A DNA stretch of 64,000 bases from Paenibacillus sp. 37 (lineage in GTDB: Bacteria > Bacillota > Bacilli > Paenibacillales > Paenibacillaceae): contig NZ_CP043761.1 in assembly GCF_008386395.1 (NCBI RefSeq), forward strand, positions 3,720,001-3,784,000, read 5' to 3'. The translations under genes were made by a program, and so were the position numbers. This document shows positions 1 to 9,873 of this stretch, piece by piece (positions within the stretch are counted from its first letter, which is position 1; the number at the start of each line of letters is the position of its first letter). The notes below the pieces were generated by a model that saw only the letters and a program-made list of their open reading frames with translations, was not told the DNA's origin and did not search any database.

Positions 1-1572
1 AGTGCCTATAAAGACGAAATTACCGTTACCATGGGACGGGTAACCACAGCCAACCCGAAACTGCCGAGTGGTGATACCTATGAGAACAACGCGTATACAA
101 GGCTGGTCAAAGACACGTTTAACGCACAGATTTCAGATCAATTTGAAGCCAATGGCGAAGATTATAGCCGTCAGGTTTCGCTCGCCATCGCGTCCGGGGA
201 ATTGCCAGACATGATGCGTGTTGATTCCAAAGATGAATTGAAAGAGCTGGTGGATAACGATCTGATTGAGGATCTGACAACCATATATGATCAATATGCT
301 ACGGATAATATCAAGCAGATATACGATTCCTATGATGGCCGTGCATTAGAAAATGCAACGATTGATGGACGTCTGATGGGACTTCCGGCGACTTCTCTGG
401 ATTCCGCACCCACGATGGTTTGGGTTCGTCAGGACTGGTTGGATCTGTTGGGGATACAACTTGATGCAGACGGAGACGGTGCCATCTCGCTCGATGAAGT
501 AGAGAAAACGGCACAGGAATTCCTGGAAAGAGACCCTGGCCAATCGGGGAACCCGGTAGGTATTCCATTTGTGAATACGATGAATACAACAGATTATAAT
601 GGTTCTGCATATACGATGCTGGGTGTGGCCTCAACCGAGAGAGCCTTCCCGCAATATTGGATGAATGGTGAAGACGGCAAAATCGTGTATGGTTCCACGA
701 CAGAAGCAACGAAGAAGATGCTGGGTATCATGGCGGATTGGTTCAAGAATGGTATCATCGACCCGCAATTTGGAACCCGCACGTTTGACGATATTACGGC
801 ACTCTACGCCAATGGCCAAAGCGGTATTGCTTTTGGACCGTGGCATATCCCTGACTGGGGACTGATCAGTGCAAAACAGATGGATAAAAATGCGAAATTC
901 TCGGCTTATACGCTGGAGGATGCAAACGGCAAAGTAAACGTAGCGCATGCCAATCCATCCAATCAGTTTATCGTGGTGAGAAAGGGATACGAACACCCTG
1001 AACTGGCCGTTAAGATTCTTAACCTGTTCTACGATAAATTGGCCAATGATAAAGATGCCGCAACAACCATGCCAGAAGCTGCCAAATATCAGGAGACCGG
1101 GGTAGACGGATCTACGAGACCTTTTAATATCGAAGTCAATTCGGCTACATCGCTGCTGGATGATTACTCTGACGTTGTTCGTGGGATCAAAGGTGAGATT
1201 GGCCTGGATGAGGTTCGAACAACCGAATCGAAAAACAATATCGGCAGCATCAAAACTTATTTGAGCGACATGGATACGGATGATGTGACTGCTTGGTCCA
1301 AATATCATTCACGGATCAACGGAGTGGGGCTGATCGACAAACTGACACAGGAAAACAAATTCGTATGGATGACACCTGCTTTCTCCGGCACTACACCAAG
1401 CATGAAACAGACGTGGGCCAATCTGACGAAGTTGGAGCAGGAATCGTTTATCAAAATTATAACGGGTTCAGAACCTTTGGATTACTTCGATACATTCGTG
1501 AATAACTGGAAAAAACAAGGCGGTGATCAAGTCATTCAGGAAATTGAAGATGAGATCGCATCCAAACAATAA
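1..1572 (+). CDS. Extracellular sugar-binding lipoprotein of ABC transporter (5' partial)
   Basis: The reading frame is open from base 1, so the start codon and the signal peptide/lipobox lie upstream of the window; about 523 residues are visible against roughly 550 for LplA-type binding proteins. The fold is that of family 1 extracellular solute-binding proteins, and the two permeases directly downstream are of the LplB/LplC type, which supports the call. An EF-hand-like calcium loop (DADGDGAISLDE) sits near residue 155 of the visible protein, a feature I associate with binding proteins of this group. The substrate is inferred to be an alpha-glucoside oligosaccharide because two GH13 alpha-glucosidases end the operon. 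No ATPase gene is present here; a shared MsmX-type ATPase is the usual solution. Confidence 0.9.
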   Translation, partial: SAYKDEITVTMGRVTTANPKLPSGDTYENNAYTRLVKDTFNAQISDQFEANGEDYSRQVSLAIASGELPDMMRVDSKDELKELVDNDLIEDLTTIYDQYATDNIKQIYDSYDGRALENATIDGRLMGLPATSLDSAPTMVWVRQDWLDLLGIQLDADGDGAISLDEVEKTAQEFLERDPGQSGNPVGIPFVNTMNTTDYNGSAYTMLGVASTERAFPQYWMNGEDGKIVYGSTTEATKKMLGIMADWFKNGIIDPQFGTRTFDDITALYANGQSGIAFGPWHIPDWGLISAKQMDKNAKFSAYTLEDANGKVNVAHANPSNQFIVVRKGYEHPELAVKILNLFYDKLANDKDAATTMPEAAKYQETGVDGSTRPFNIEVNSATSLLDDYSDVVRGIKGEIGLDEVRTTESKNNIGSIKTYLSDMDTDDVTAWSKYHSRINGVGLIDKLTQENKFVWMTPAFSGTTPSMKQTWANLTKLEQESFIKIITGSEPLDYFDTFVNNWKKQGGDQVIQEIEDEIASKQ

Positions 1573-1633
1573 TATCCATGCACAGTAGCAGGGCTGCGAT
1601 AAGCAGCCTTTCTTCAAGGAAAGGGGTTCATCC

Positions 1634-2548
1634 ATGAAACAGGGGAAATTGAAAGCGAGAGGCCGGCTTGGCCCAGGTGCCATGTACCATATGATGATGC
1701 TACCAGGCATTTTGTTTTTGCTGGTATTCAGCTATGTTCCAATGGTCGGTATCATTACGGCTTTTCAGGACTATATACCGGCCAAAGGCATGTTTGGCTC
1801 TGAATTTGTAGGGCTGAAACATTTCACTTATATGTTCAAGCTGCCGGATATCGCGCAGGTCGTCAGCAATACGTTGGTGATAGCGATTGGCAAGATTTTG
1901 CTTGGAACGATGATGGCCATCATTTTTTCCGTTTTGTTAAATGAAATTCGTGTCAAATACGTTAAAAAATCCGTGCAGACGATCGTTTATCTGCCGCACT
2001 TTCTATCCTGGGTTGTACTGGCATCGGTCGTTGTCAACATGTTCAGTCTGGATGGCATTGTGAATCAAATGTTGGCGTTTTTTGGCCTCGAAAATATTAA
2101 TTTCCTTGGCAGTAACACCTGGTTCCAGCCACTGATTATAGGAACTGATGTATGGAAAGAATTTGGTTACAGTTCCATCGTCTATCTGGCTGCCATTACG
2201 TCCATTGATCCCGGTCTGTATGAAGCGGCAGGAATGGATGGAGCCAGTTGGTGGAGAAAAGTATGGCATATTACATTGCCAGGCATGCTGCCTATTATTC
2301 TGCTCATGGGCGTAATGAGTCTGACCAACATTTTGAGCGCCGGTTTCGACCAAGTCTATAATCTGTATAACCCGGTTGTCTATGAGTCAGGCGACATTCT
2401 GGATACCTATGTCTATCGGATCGGTCTCGTTGGACGACAGTATAGCTTCGGTACAGCTGTTGGTTTGTTCAAGTCCGTAATCGGCATTGTTTTGCTCTTG
2501 TCTGCCAACCAGTTGGCCAAAAAATATACGGATCGAAAAATATTCTAA
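1634..2548 (+). CDS. Carbohydrate ABC transporter permease, LplB type
   Basis: A 304-residue integral membrane protein with about six hydrophobic segments. It carries the EAA-loop signature of binding-protein-dependent permeases (YEAAGMDGASWWRKVWHITLP) around residues 196-216, which contacts the ATPase. The ATG is preceded by GGAAAGGGG. It follows the binding protein by about 60 bp and precedes the second permease, so the two should form the heterodimeric membrane channel of a type I sugar importer. N-terminal residues 1-15 are basic and cytoplasmic, as in LplB. Family assignment is firm; the sugar is inferred from neighbours. Confidence 0.93.
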   Translation: MKQGKLKARGRLGPGAMYHMMMLPGILFLLVFSYVPMVGIITAFQDYIPAKGMFGSEFVGLKHFTYMFKLPDIAQVVSNTLVIAIGKILLGTMMAIIFSVLLNEIRVKYVKKSVQTIVYLPHFLSWVVLASVVVNMFSLDGIVNQMLAFFGLENINFLGSNTWFQPLIIGTDVWKEFGYSSIVYLAAITSIDPGLYEAAGMDGASWWRKVWHITLPGMLPIILLMGVMSLTNILSAGFDQVYNLYNPVVYESGDILDTYVYRIGLVGRQYSFGTAVGLFKSVIGIVLLLSANQLAKKYTDRKIF

Positions 2549-2561
2549 GGAGGCCAAACCT

Positions 2562-3455
2562 GTGTCCTATTCTGCAAACTTCAAAGATCGAATTGGCCGG
2601 TTTGTCATCTATGCCATCGTCATCATGCTGGCATTGGTCTGCCTTCTTCCGTTATGGAATATCGTTGCCATTTCATTCAGCAGCAGCGAGGCGGTATCCG
2701 CAAATGCAGTAGGTCTCGTTCCAGTCAATTTTACAACAGCAGCGTACACCAAAATTATTGATGATGCACAGTTCTGGCGTTCCTTTGGCATATCTGTTCT
2801 ACGTGTCGCGCTTACCCTTGTGCTTAACATGGTTTTGATTATTTTAATGGCTTATCCGCTATCCAAATCGAAGAGGGATTTCAAAGGCAGAAACATTTAT
2901 ATGAATATCATGATTTTTGCCATGTTGTTTAGCGGAGGCATGATTCCGAGTTACCTGCTGATCAAAAACCTGGACATGCTGAATACGATATGGGCACTCG
3001 TTCTGCCAGGTGCTGTCCCCATATTCAGTGTCATCCTCGTGATGAATTTCTTCTCCGCTGTACCTAAGGCGCTTGAAGAAGCAGCGTTCATCGATGGAGC
3101 AAATCCCATTCAGGTCTTGTTCAAAGTGTATGTCCCTGTGTCCATTCCTGCGCTGGCGACAGTCGCCTTATTCAGTATCGTGGGTACATGGAATGACTTC
3201 TTCAGTGGTTTGATCTATATGACCAAAGTTAGCAATTACCCGCTAATGACCTATATTCAGTCCCTTAACGTGAATATTGCCGATTTGCTTCAAGCAGGCA
3301 CCAATTCCAGTGAACTCAGCAACCTGACTGAAATTTCGAACAAAAACCTGAACGCAGCCAAAATCGTGGTCGCTGTTATCCCGCTTTTGCTGATTTATCC
3401 GTTACTGCAAAAATACTTTGTGACTGGCATTGTCGTCGGATCGGTCAAAGAATAA
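2562..3455 (+). CDS. Carbohydrate ABC transporter permease, LplC/YtcP type
   Basis: I place the start at the GTG at 2562 because TAAGGAGG lies 9 bases upstream, overlapping the stop of the preceding permease; a longer in-frame ATG at 2487 lies inside that gene. About 297 residues with six membrane segments and the EAA loop (EEAAFIDGANPIQVLFKVYV) near residues 178-197. The C terminus ends in the KYFVTGIVVGSVKE form typical of LplC-type permeases. It should pair with the upstream permease. The alpha-glucosidase gene starts 16 bp downstream, consistent with one transcript. Confidence 0.92.
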   Translation: MSYSANFKDRIGRFVIYAIVIMLALVCLLPLWNIVAISFSSSEAVSANAVGLVPVNFTTAAYTKIIDDAQFWRSFGISVLRVALTLVLNMVLIILMAYPLSKSKRDFKGRNIYMNIMIFAMLFSGGMIPSYLLIKNLDMLNTIWALVLPGAVPIFSVILVMNFFSAVPKALEEAAFIDGANPIQVLFKVYVPVSIPALATVALFSIVGTWNDFFSGLIYMTKVSNYPLMTYIQSLNVNIADLLQAGTNSSELSNLTEISNKNLNAAKIVVAVIPLLLIYPLLQKYFVTGIVVGSVKE

Positions 3456-3470
3456 CGTTAAGGAGGTTTA

Positions 3471-5105
3471 ATGAACATGGAAAATAAAAAATGGTGGAAA
3501 GAAACCGTTGTGTATCAAATATATCCACGGAGCTTTCAAGATAGCAACGGAGATGGCATCGGCGACTTGAAGGGCATTGTGTCCCGATTGGATTATTTGC
3601 AGCAACTCGGCATTGGTGCGATCTGGTTATCACCCGTTTGCAAGTCTCCTCAAGATGATTACGGATATGATATTTCAGATTATCAGGACATTGATCCGAT
3701 GTTTGGGTCTTTAGAAGATATGGAAACGTTAATTCTTGAAGCCAAGAAACGAAATATTCGGATCATCATGGATCTGGTGTTGAACCATACATCGGATGAA
3801 CATCCCTGGTTTCAAGAAGCCAAAAAAGGCAAAGACAATCCGTACCATGACTACTACGTCTGGAGAGATGGTGTTGAAGGAACACCTCCGAACGACTTGG
3901 GGTCCACCTTTGGTGGTTCAGCTTGGGAATGGGTGCCTGAAATCGGGCAATATTATTTGCATCTATTTTCCGTAAAACAGCCAGATCTCAACTGGGAAAA
4001 CCCGAAAGTCCGACAGGAAATATACAACATGATCAATTGGTGGATCGACAAGGGTGTGGGTGGTTTTCGACTTGACGTGATCGACTTAATCGGTAAAGAG
4101 CCAGATGCAAAGATTACGGGAAATGGACCTAATCTGCATCAATATATCAGGGAACTGAGCAAGGAGACGTTTCAAAAAGCGGAAGACCTACTAACGGTTG
4201 GAGAAACATGGGGCGCCACTCCGGAAATCGCCAAGCTGTACAGCAATCCAGACGGTAGTGAGTTTTCAATGGTCTTCCAATTTGAACACATCAGTTTGGA
4301 TGAACAAGAAGGCAAAGGAAAGTGGGATCTTAAACCTTTGGATGTGATGGCATTAAAAAAAGTGCTGTCCAAGTGGCAGACGGAGCTCAAGGGTGATGCT
4401 TGGAACAGTCTGTTCTGGAACAACCACGATTTGCCACGTATCGTATCACGTTGGGGAAATGATGGAGAATTCAGAGTTGAATCGGCTAAAATGTTGGCTA
4501 CCCTTCTTCATGGCATGCAAGGTACGCCTTACATATATCAAGGTGAAGAGTTGGGTATGACGAATGTTCAATATTCGATCGAGGATTATCGGGATATTGA
4601 ATTGCTCAACTTTTATAAGGAAAGAATGGGGAAAGGTTATCCTGAAAGCAACGTGATGGAGTCGATCTACGCCAAGGGACGTGATAATGCACGCACACCT
4701 ATGCAATGGGATACTTCCGATAACGCGGGTTTTACACAAGGGGAACCTTGGATTAAGGTGAATCCAAATTATAAGCAGATCCATGCCGAGGAAAGTTTGA
4801 ATAACCCTGAATCCATATTTCATTATTACCGGAAGTTAATCCAATTACGAAAAGATCATGAAGTCATCGTATATGGTGATTATCAGCTGATCTTTCCAGA
4901 GAACCCAGACGTGTTTGCATATACCCGAACGCTGAATGGTACGACAATTCTTGTGGTATGCAATTTCCAGGGATATACGACCGAACTTCCGCTTCAGGAG
5001 CAATTAACAGGGTCCTATCAGCTTTTGATAGCTAACTATACAGGTGAACTATCGGAGAGCGAATTACGTCCATACGAAGCTAGAATGTACCTTATCCATG
5101 ATTAA
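3471..5105 (+). CDS. GH13 alpha-glucosidase / oligo-1,6-glucosidase
   Basis: A 544-residue cytoplasmic enzyme, no signal peptide. It opens with the YQIYPRSFQDSNGDGIGDL motif of the GH13 oligo-1,6-glucosidase group. Catalytic residues are visible: nucleophile D202 in GFRLDV, acid/base E245 in VGETWG and D320 in NHDLPR. The RTPMQWD motif near residue 407 is also conserved. It should hydrolyse non-reducing alpha-glucosyl units of imported oligosaccharides. AAGGAGG lies 4 bases before ATG 3471 and 10 bases before an in-frame ATG at 3477; either may be used. Co-transcribed with the transporter. The linkage preference cannot be read reliably from sequence alone. Confidence 0.93.
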   Translation: MNMENKKWWKETVVYQIYPRSFQDSNGDGIGDLKGIVSRLDYLQQLGIGAIWLSPVCKSPQDDYGYDISDYQDIDPMFGSLEDMETLILEAKKRNIRIIMDLVLNHTSDEHPWFQEAKKGKDNPYHDYYVWRDGVEGTPPNDLGSTFGGSAWEWVPEIGQYYLHLFSVKQPDLNWENPKVRQEIYNMINWWIDKGVGGFRLDVIDLIGKEPDAKITGNGPNLHQYIRELSKETFQKAEDLLTVGETWGATPEIAKLYSNPDGSEFSMVFQFEHISLDEQEGKGKWDLKPLDVMALKKVLSKWQTELKGDAWNSLFWNNHDLPRIVSRWGNDGEFRVESAKMLATLLHGMQGTPYIYQGEELGMTNVQYSIEDYRDIELLNFYKERMGKGYPESNVMESIYAKGRDNARTPMQWDTSDNAGFTQGEPWIKVNPNYKQIHAEESLNNPESIFHYYRKLIQLRKDHEVIVYGDYQLIFPENPDVFAYTRTLNGTTILVVCNFQGYTTELPLQEQLTGSYQLLIANYTGELSESELRPYEARMYLIHD

Positions 5106-5157
5106 AGCATAATACGTTATATAATGTTCAGTTCTCAAGAAAGAAGGATTGTATTCA

Positions 5158-6825
5158 ATGAAAAGAGTATGGTGGAAAGAAGCAGTAGCTTATCAAATCT
5201 ATCCGAGAAGTTTTATGGATTCCAACGGAGATGGGGTTGGTGACATCAAGGGGATCATATCCAAACTGGATTACATTCAAGATCTCGGTATTGATCTGAT
5301 ATGGATCTGTCCGATGTATAAGTCACCTAACGATGATAATGGTTATGACATCAGTGATTACTGTTCCATTATGGATGAATTCGGCACGATGGCGGACTTT
5401 GATCAATTACTGTATGAAGTGCATCACCGTGGCATGAAACTCATTATGGACTTGGTAATCAATCATACAAGTGACGAACACCCGTGGTTTATTGAATCCA
5501 GAGCTTCACTGGATAATCCCAAACGAGATTGGTACATCTGGAGAGATGGGAAGAATGGGGACGAACCGAACAACTGGGAGAGCATCTTTGGCGGTTCTGC
5601 TTGGGAATATGATAAAGTCTCCGGACAGTACTATCTCCATCTGTTCTCCAAAAAACAACCGGATTTGAATTGGGCAAACAAAGATGTTCGTAAATCAATA
5701 TATGAAATGATGAATTGGTGGCTGGATAAAGGGATTGATGGTTTCCGTGTTGATGCAATCAGCCATATTCACAAAGAAGAGGGCCTCTTGGACATGCCTG
5801 TTAAAGAAGGCGTCAAGTACATCTCCTCTTTTGAAAAGCATATGAATGTCAAAGGAATTCAGAGTTATCTGCAAGAAATGAAAGAGAATACATTGTCCAG
5901 ATATGACGTGGTGACTATTGGGGAAGCAAATGGAGTTAAGGTAGAGGACCAAGAAGATCTGCTGGATTGGATCTGTGAAGTCAGAGGTAAATTTAATATG
6001 GTTTTCCAATTCGAACATCTTGACCTTTGGAAAAACAGCACGGACAGAGAACTGGATATCCTCAAATTGAAAAACGTCTTGACCAAGTGGCAGAAATCCC
6101 TGGAAAACGTCGGTTGGAATGCTTTGTTTATTGAAAATCATGATCAGCCCCGCAAAGTTTCATCTTGGGGAAATGACAGTGCTTATTGGTATGAAAGTGC
6201 CACTGCGCTTGGTGCCATGTACTTTTTCATGCAAGGTACGCCTTTCATATATCAAGGGCAAGAAATAGGCATGACCAACGTGGCTTACCCATCTATAGAA
6301 GATTATAACGACATCGCTGATCGGAATATGTATCAGATCAAACGCGAAGAGGGGATGTCGCATGAGGAGATCATGAACATCATCTGGGCTTCAAGTCGCG
6401 ATAATTCCAGAACGCCGATGCAGTGGTCTTCGTCCAAACAGGCCGGGTTTACCACCGGTACGCCATGGTTAAAAGTGAATAAAAACTACGTCAATATTAA
6501 TGTAGAGAAACAACTTCAGGAACCACGTTCTATTCTTCAATTTTATAAACAAATGATTCAGCTGCGAAAAAAACACGATACGTTGACTTATGGTATTTAT
6601 GAGCTTCTTTTGCCGGATCATCCGAGTGTATATGCATATACACGTACACTGGCAGACGAACAGGTGCTGGTAGTAATCAATCTTACTGAACACATGGTGG
6701 AGCTTGAGGAAAATGAGCTTGGCCTCAACTTTTCAGAGATCTGGCTTACCAACTATGAGAATGGCATGCTGCCACTGGTGTTGCGACCGTTCGAAACAAT
6801 CGTTGGTTTCAGTGATAATGTATAA
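5158..6825 (+). CDS. GH13 alpha-glucosidase, second copy
   Basis: A 555-residue cytoplasmic enzyme paralogous to the gene just upstream. I start it at ATG 5158, with AAGAAGGA 9-10 bases upstream, rather than at the in-frame TTG at 5149. Visible residues are D199 in GFRVDA, E256 in GEANGV and D329 in NHDQPR. The GEANG context around the acid/base differs from the GETWG of the neighbour, so the two enzymes probably differ in linkage or chain-length preference. The operon ends here at a strong hairpin. Family certain, substrate inferred. Confidence 0.92.
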   Translation: MKRVWWKEAVAYQIYPRSFMDSNGDGVGDIKGIISKLDYIQDLGIDLIWICPMYKSPNDDNGYDISDYCSIMDEFGTMADFDQLLYEVHHRGMKLIMDLVINHTSDEHPWFIESRASLDNPKRDWYIWRDGKNGDEPNNWESIFGGSAWEYDKVSGQYYLHLFSKKQPDLNWANKDVRKSIYEMMNWWLDKGIDGFRVDAISHIHKEEGLLDMPVKEGVKYISSFEKHMNVKGIQSYLQEMKENTLSRYDVVTIGEANGVKVEDQEDLLDWICEVRGKFNMVFQFEHLDLWKNSTDRELDILKLKNVLTKWQKSLENVGWNALFIENHDQPRKVSSWGNDSAYWYESATALGAMYFFMQGTPFIYQGQEIGMTNVAYPSIEDYNDIADRNMYQIKREEGMSHEEIMNIIWASSRDNSRTPMQWSSSKQAGFTTGTPWLKVNKNYVNINVEKQLQEPRSILQFYKQMIQLRKKHDTLTYGIYELLLPDHPSVYAYTRTLADEQVLVVINLTEHMVELEENELGLNFSEIWLTNYENGMLPLVLRPFETIVGFSDNV

Positions 6826-6838
6826 GCAGGAAACGTAA

Positions 6839-6882
6839 TAAAGCGTCTATATCATGGTCTGAATGATATAGACGCTTTTTAT
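6839..6882. terminator. Bidirectional intrinsic terminator
   Basis: A stem of about 14 bp (AAGCGTCTATATCA pairing with TGATATAGACGCTT) with a short loop is followed by TTTTTATT on the plus strand and by an A/T tract on the other. It ends the alpha-glucoside operon and may also stop the converging acetyltransferase gene. Confidence 0.9.
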
Positions 6883-6963
6883 TGTTGTTTGGCAGGAGTA
6901 TCAAAATTCACCAATAAACCGTTACATTTGTTAACCACATGAAATCAGCTGCGAATATTCGTT

Positions 6964-7275
6964 TTATTGATGGAGAACATCCGCGTATTCAGAGATACGT
7001 TCGAAACGTCCCTTGGCAAACGGGCATAAAGGTAAAATCTTAATACCGTTTTCTCGCGCGTATTCCACCATAGCTTTGATAAGTTCATCGCCAAGCCCTT
7101 GTCCTCGGTAAGCATTTTCCACCAAAGTGTGATCAATTATGTATAGCTCTGGACTCGAGATTACATAGGTCATCACCGCAGCAATGTCACCGTTATCTTG
7201 AATAAGGAATCTTTTATTGGCAGGTTCATGTTCTACGTTATGCATGTTCATCCTCTTTCTTTGTTGAATATTCAC
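6964..7275 (-). CDS. GNAT-fold N-acetyltransferase, YjdJ-like
   Basis: A small 103-residue protein of the short GNAT group. The acetyl-CoA binding motif region reads AYRGQGLGDELIKAMVEYAR (about residues 59-78), with the conserved R/Q-x-x-G-x-G core. The preceding strand (IIDHTLVENAYRG) and the C-terminal PLCPFAKGRF segment match the YjdJ-like family, where the cysteine-containing motif is common. It overlaps the preceding (4Fe-4S) gene by 38 bp on the same strand, and the same pairing (yjdI-yjdJ) is known in E. coli. An internal ATG ten codons in could be the true start. The acetyl acceptor is unknown. Confidence 0.85.
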   Translation of the reverse strand: MNIQQRKRMNMHNVEHEPANKRFLIQDNGDIAAVMTYVISSPELYIIDHTLVENAYRGQGLGDELIKAMVEYARENGIKILPLCPFAKGRFERISEYADVLHQ

Positions 7276-7489
7276 CGTCCAGAAGCTTATACGTCAAAGC
7301 TCCGCTTGGACATGTGTCAATATGCCGGGCAATGGCCTCCGAAGTGTCACCATCAGGATCAACCCAAGGACGCTTGCTTAAATCAAAAACAGCAGGGAGG
7401 CCCTTTACGCAAATCCCAGAATGAATGCAGACATCCGAATTAAACATGACCTCGATATCTTTGCCGTAGTATAACTTTTGTTTACTCAT
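7238..7489 (-). CDS. (4Fe-4S) mono-cluster protein, YjdI-like
   Basis: An 83-residue soluble protein. Cysteines at CIHSGICVKGLP (near residues 21-27) and DTCPSGAL (near residue 59) give the ferredoxin-like iron-sulfur pattern of the YjdI family. It is upstream of, and overlapping with, the GNAT gene, and the two are probably translationally coupled. The reading frame starts just after a weak ribosome binding site upstream of 7489. Its biochemical partner is not known; a redox or cluster-dependent role with the acetyltransferase is only an inference from conserved pairing. Confidence 0.85.
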   Translation of the reverse strand: MSKQKLYYGKDIEVMFNSDVCIHSGICVKGLPAVFDLSKRPWVDPDGDTSEAIARHIDTCPSGALTYKLLDGEYSTKKEDEHA

Positions 7490-7550
7490 AATTCCTCACA
7501 TCTTTCACTGTTGAGTTTATTTACAGATCTATAAGTTCAGGCTTACATGG

Positions 7551-7567
7551 CAAGCAGTATCTGCTTG
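7551..7567. promoter_or_regulatory. Short perfect palindrome upstream of the iron-sulfur gene
   Basis: CAAGCAG-TAT-CTGCTTG is a 7-bp inverted repeat with a 3-bp centre, 62 bp upstream of the YjdI-like start on the minus strand. It has no U-tract, so it reads better as a protein-binding site than a terminator. No regulator is identified. Confidence 0.3.
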
Positions 7568-7714
7568 GCTCTCAATGTCCGAATTATAAATGAGGAATCG
7601 TTAATTAGTCAACGTGACAAATCTCCTAATACGTTGGTGGATGCTGTCCTATACTGATCATTCTCTTCCAGAGGTATTTCTCATCCGCCTCGCACACATC
7701 ATCTAACAACACCT

Positions 7715-9481
7715 TTAATGAGATTGTGATTTAGTCACTTCGATCTGAAATTGATCGGAATATGATTTGAGATTGCCTGCAAGACCGGCGAGTTCCCCGG
7801 AGATGTTCGACAGTTCGCTTGCCGACCGTTGCTGTTCCACAGCACTAGCCGTGACTTCTTCGGCCATGGCTGAAGTTTCCTCGGTTGCGGAAGCAATATA
7901 ACTGAGGTTTTGTTCCAGCTCCTGACGAATAGAGTGCATATCCATCGTCCGGCTGTCTAAACTCTGAGCCAACTCATGCACTTCGGTCGATAAGCGGCTA
8001 ACCTGTCCAAATGCCTGGAGGCAATCAGCGATCTGTTTTTCCTGTTCCTTAACAGCTACCATATTCGCATCAAAATGACTGCCCATCCGATGTATCTCTT
8101 GAACAAATGAACCCAGTATCTCATCAATCTCCTGGATCGAACGTTCGGATTGTTGAGCGAGCTGTCCCATTTCACCTGCAACGACTGCAAAGCCTTTACC
8201 CGCTTCTCCAGCTCGGGCTGCTTCAATTGAAGCATTCAGGGATAGTATTTGAGTTTGTTTTAAAATGTTGTGAATTTGACCGCTAATAGAGGAAGCGAGT
8301 TCGGATTGAGTCGTCAGAGACCTGGAAATATCCTGTTGATGCTCAACACGCTTGGCATTCTCTCGGCCCTTCTCAAGCAGAACCTCATGTTCACGTGTAA
8401 CTTGTACTTGAACAGAAGATAGCTGCTCTGAAGTATAAGTAAACTGTTTCACATATGAACCTACTTCATCCATTATTTTGCTCAGATTCTCTGAATGCTG
8501 GACGGAGTGTTCTGTCTCTTCAGCCTGTTTCATTGAACCTATGGCAATTTCCTCAATCGCTCTGGAAAGTTCTTCGCTTTGACGCTGGTTTGTCTGAGCG
8601 GTTTCCGAAATATCTTTTGATGACTGTTGTAATGTATCTGAACCTTGCTGTATTCCCATCAGAATGTTCGTCAATTGGGCAACCATGATGTTAATCAAAT
8701 CACTGATGTCACCGAGTTGATCATTGGTCATATGTGTGGATACGACTTTGAGATTCCCATCAGCAACCTGTTCGAGGCTTGACTTAATATCGCGTACTTG
8801 TCTAAGAATACCTCGTACTACGAATAACATCATGATCAAAGAAAGAATCAGTACAATCACAAAAATCGGGATTATGGTCGAATATGCATTATTCAGAGAT
8901 GTCGCGGAGACTTGATTCACTGCTCCAGCAGAAATATCAATGCCCAGATAGCCAATGACAATACCTTGCGAATCCTTGATTGGTGTAAAGGAGGACAATA
9001 GCTGTCCCCAAGTTGGATCATCTACAATGCCTGTTGTGACGACTTCACCGCGTAACAAGCGTTCCTGAATCTGGGGATTAAATTCCATTGGAGTCGCGTA
9101 AGGGCTATATTCCGTATCGTCCCAATCAGCTCCATCTACGGTGTAGAACCACCCGTCTGAAGTTTTGTTATACATATAAACATACAAGGCTCCCGATTGA
9201 AGCCTAACTTTAACGAGTTCGTCCCTAAGACTTTTATATTCGTTGCTCTCCTCTGAAGCAGTAGAAGATAATGTCTTAATTAATTCCGACTCCTGACCTA
9301 GTTGAGAGGCGGTATTCACAGCCAGCTGCTGATTGTTATGCTGCATGGTCATTAATGATGCATTTTCACTGGAGTCGATGGTGGCCCATATGATTAGACC
9401 GCCCATAGCCAGTAGCGGAACCAGAATAATCAAATACAGTTTGAACCTTAAATCCATCTTTTTTTTGCGAGTCTGACTCAC
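7715..9481 (-). CDS. Methyl-accepting chemotaxis protein
   Basis: A 588-residue membrane receptor. A basic N terminus precedes a first membrane segment at about residues 15-32. An extracellular sensing region follows to about residue 200, with the GYLGIDISA strand typical of Cache domains. The second membrane segment is at 203-222, followed by a HAMP domain to about 275 and a cytoplasmic signalling domain. The hairpin tip signature is present (SLNASIEAARAGEAGKGFAV), but the next stretch reads AGEMGQLAQQS where AxEVRKLAEQS is usual. It should feed CheA/CheW; the ligand is unknown. No other chemotaxis genes are nearby, as is common for orphan receptors. Confidence 0.93.
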   Translation of the reverse strand: MSQTRKKKMDLRFKLYLIILVPLLAMGGLIIWATIDSSENASLMTMQHNNQQLAVNTASQLGQESELIKTLSSTASEESNEYKSLRDELVKVRLQSGALYVYMYNKTSDGWFYTVDGADWDDTEYSPYATPMEFNPQIQERLLRGEVVTTGIVDDPTWGQLLSSFTPIKDSQGIVIGYLGIDISAGAVNQVSATSLNNAYSTIIPIFVIVLILSLIMMLFVVRGILRQVRDIKSSLEQVADGNLKVVSTHMTNDQLGDISDLINIMVAQLTNILMGIQQGSDTLQQSSKDISETAQTNQRQSEELSRAIEEIAIGSMKQAEETEHSVQHSENLSKIMDEVGSYVKQFTYTSEQLSSVQVQVTREHEVLLEKGRENAKRVEHQQDISRSLTTQSELASSISGQIHNILKQTQILSLNASIEAARAGEAGKGFAVVAGEMGQLAQQSERSIQEIDEILGSFVQEIHRMGSHFDANMVAVKEQEKQIADCLQAFGQVSRLSTEVHELAQSLDSRTMDMHSIRQELEQNLSYIASATEETSAMAEEVTASAVEQQRSASELSNISGELAGLAGNLKSYSDQFQIEVTKSQSH

Positions 9482-9659
9482 GTACGGTTCCCCCTTGGAT
9501 GTAATAAAGTAAATATGGTTATTCGTATAACCCCATACTATTTATCGTAATATTGGAGGGGGAAATGAAGACTAACACTAAATTTGTATATACATATACG
9601 TAGGAGAATATGATCATTTGTGCTACCAGTGCACTAAACCCGAATGTAGAAGTTACGTC

Positions 9660-9845
9660 TTGCATCAAGAAACGTTGTCATTACCAAAAAAGCTCCACCA
9701 GCTTTGGGAATGGCATGTAGACAAGCATGAGGGATATCCTGGACAAACCTCTTTGCATAAGCGAGGGGCTGCCATCATCTTCCTCTCCCCATAGAACTTG
9801 AACAGGAACCTTCAGCTCGGGTAAATCTGTTCTATTGAATTCAGT
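9660..9845 (-). pseudogene. Remnant of an alpha/beta hydrolase C terminus
   Basis: Read on the minus strand, this stretch gives LPELKVPVQVLWGEEDDGSP, the strand and catalytic-acid region (Asp in GEED) of alpha/beta hydrolases. After a one-base frame change it continues as LAYAKRFVQDIPHACLHAIP and KAGGAF, the usual run to the catalytic His, which is missing here (GGAF instead of GH). With a frameshift, no start and no upstream half, it is a decayed fragment. It may once have been divergently paired with the LysR remnant on the other strand. Confidence 0.6.
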
Positions 9846-9873
9846 ATATTTTGCATTATAGTGAGCTACTTAC

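Noticed and set aside
631..1308. 225-residue open frame on the minus strand inside the binding-protein gene
   Set aside because: It lies wholly opposite a well-supported coding gene, has no ribosome binding site and no family features.
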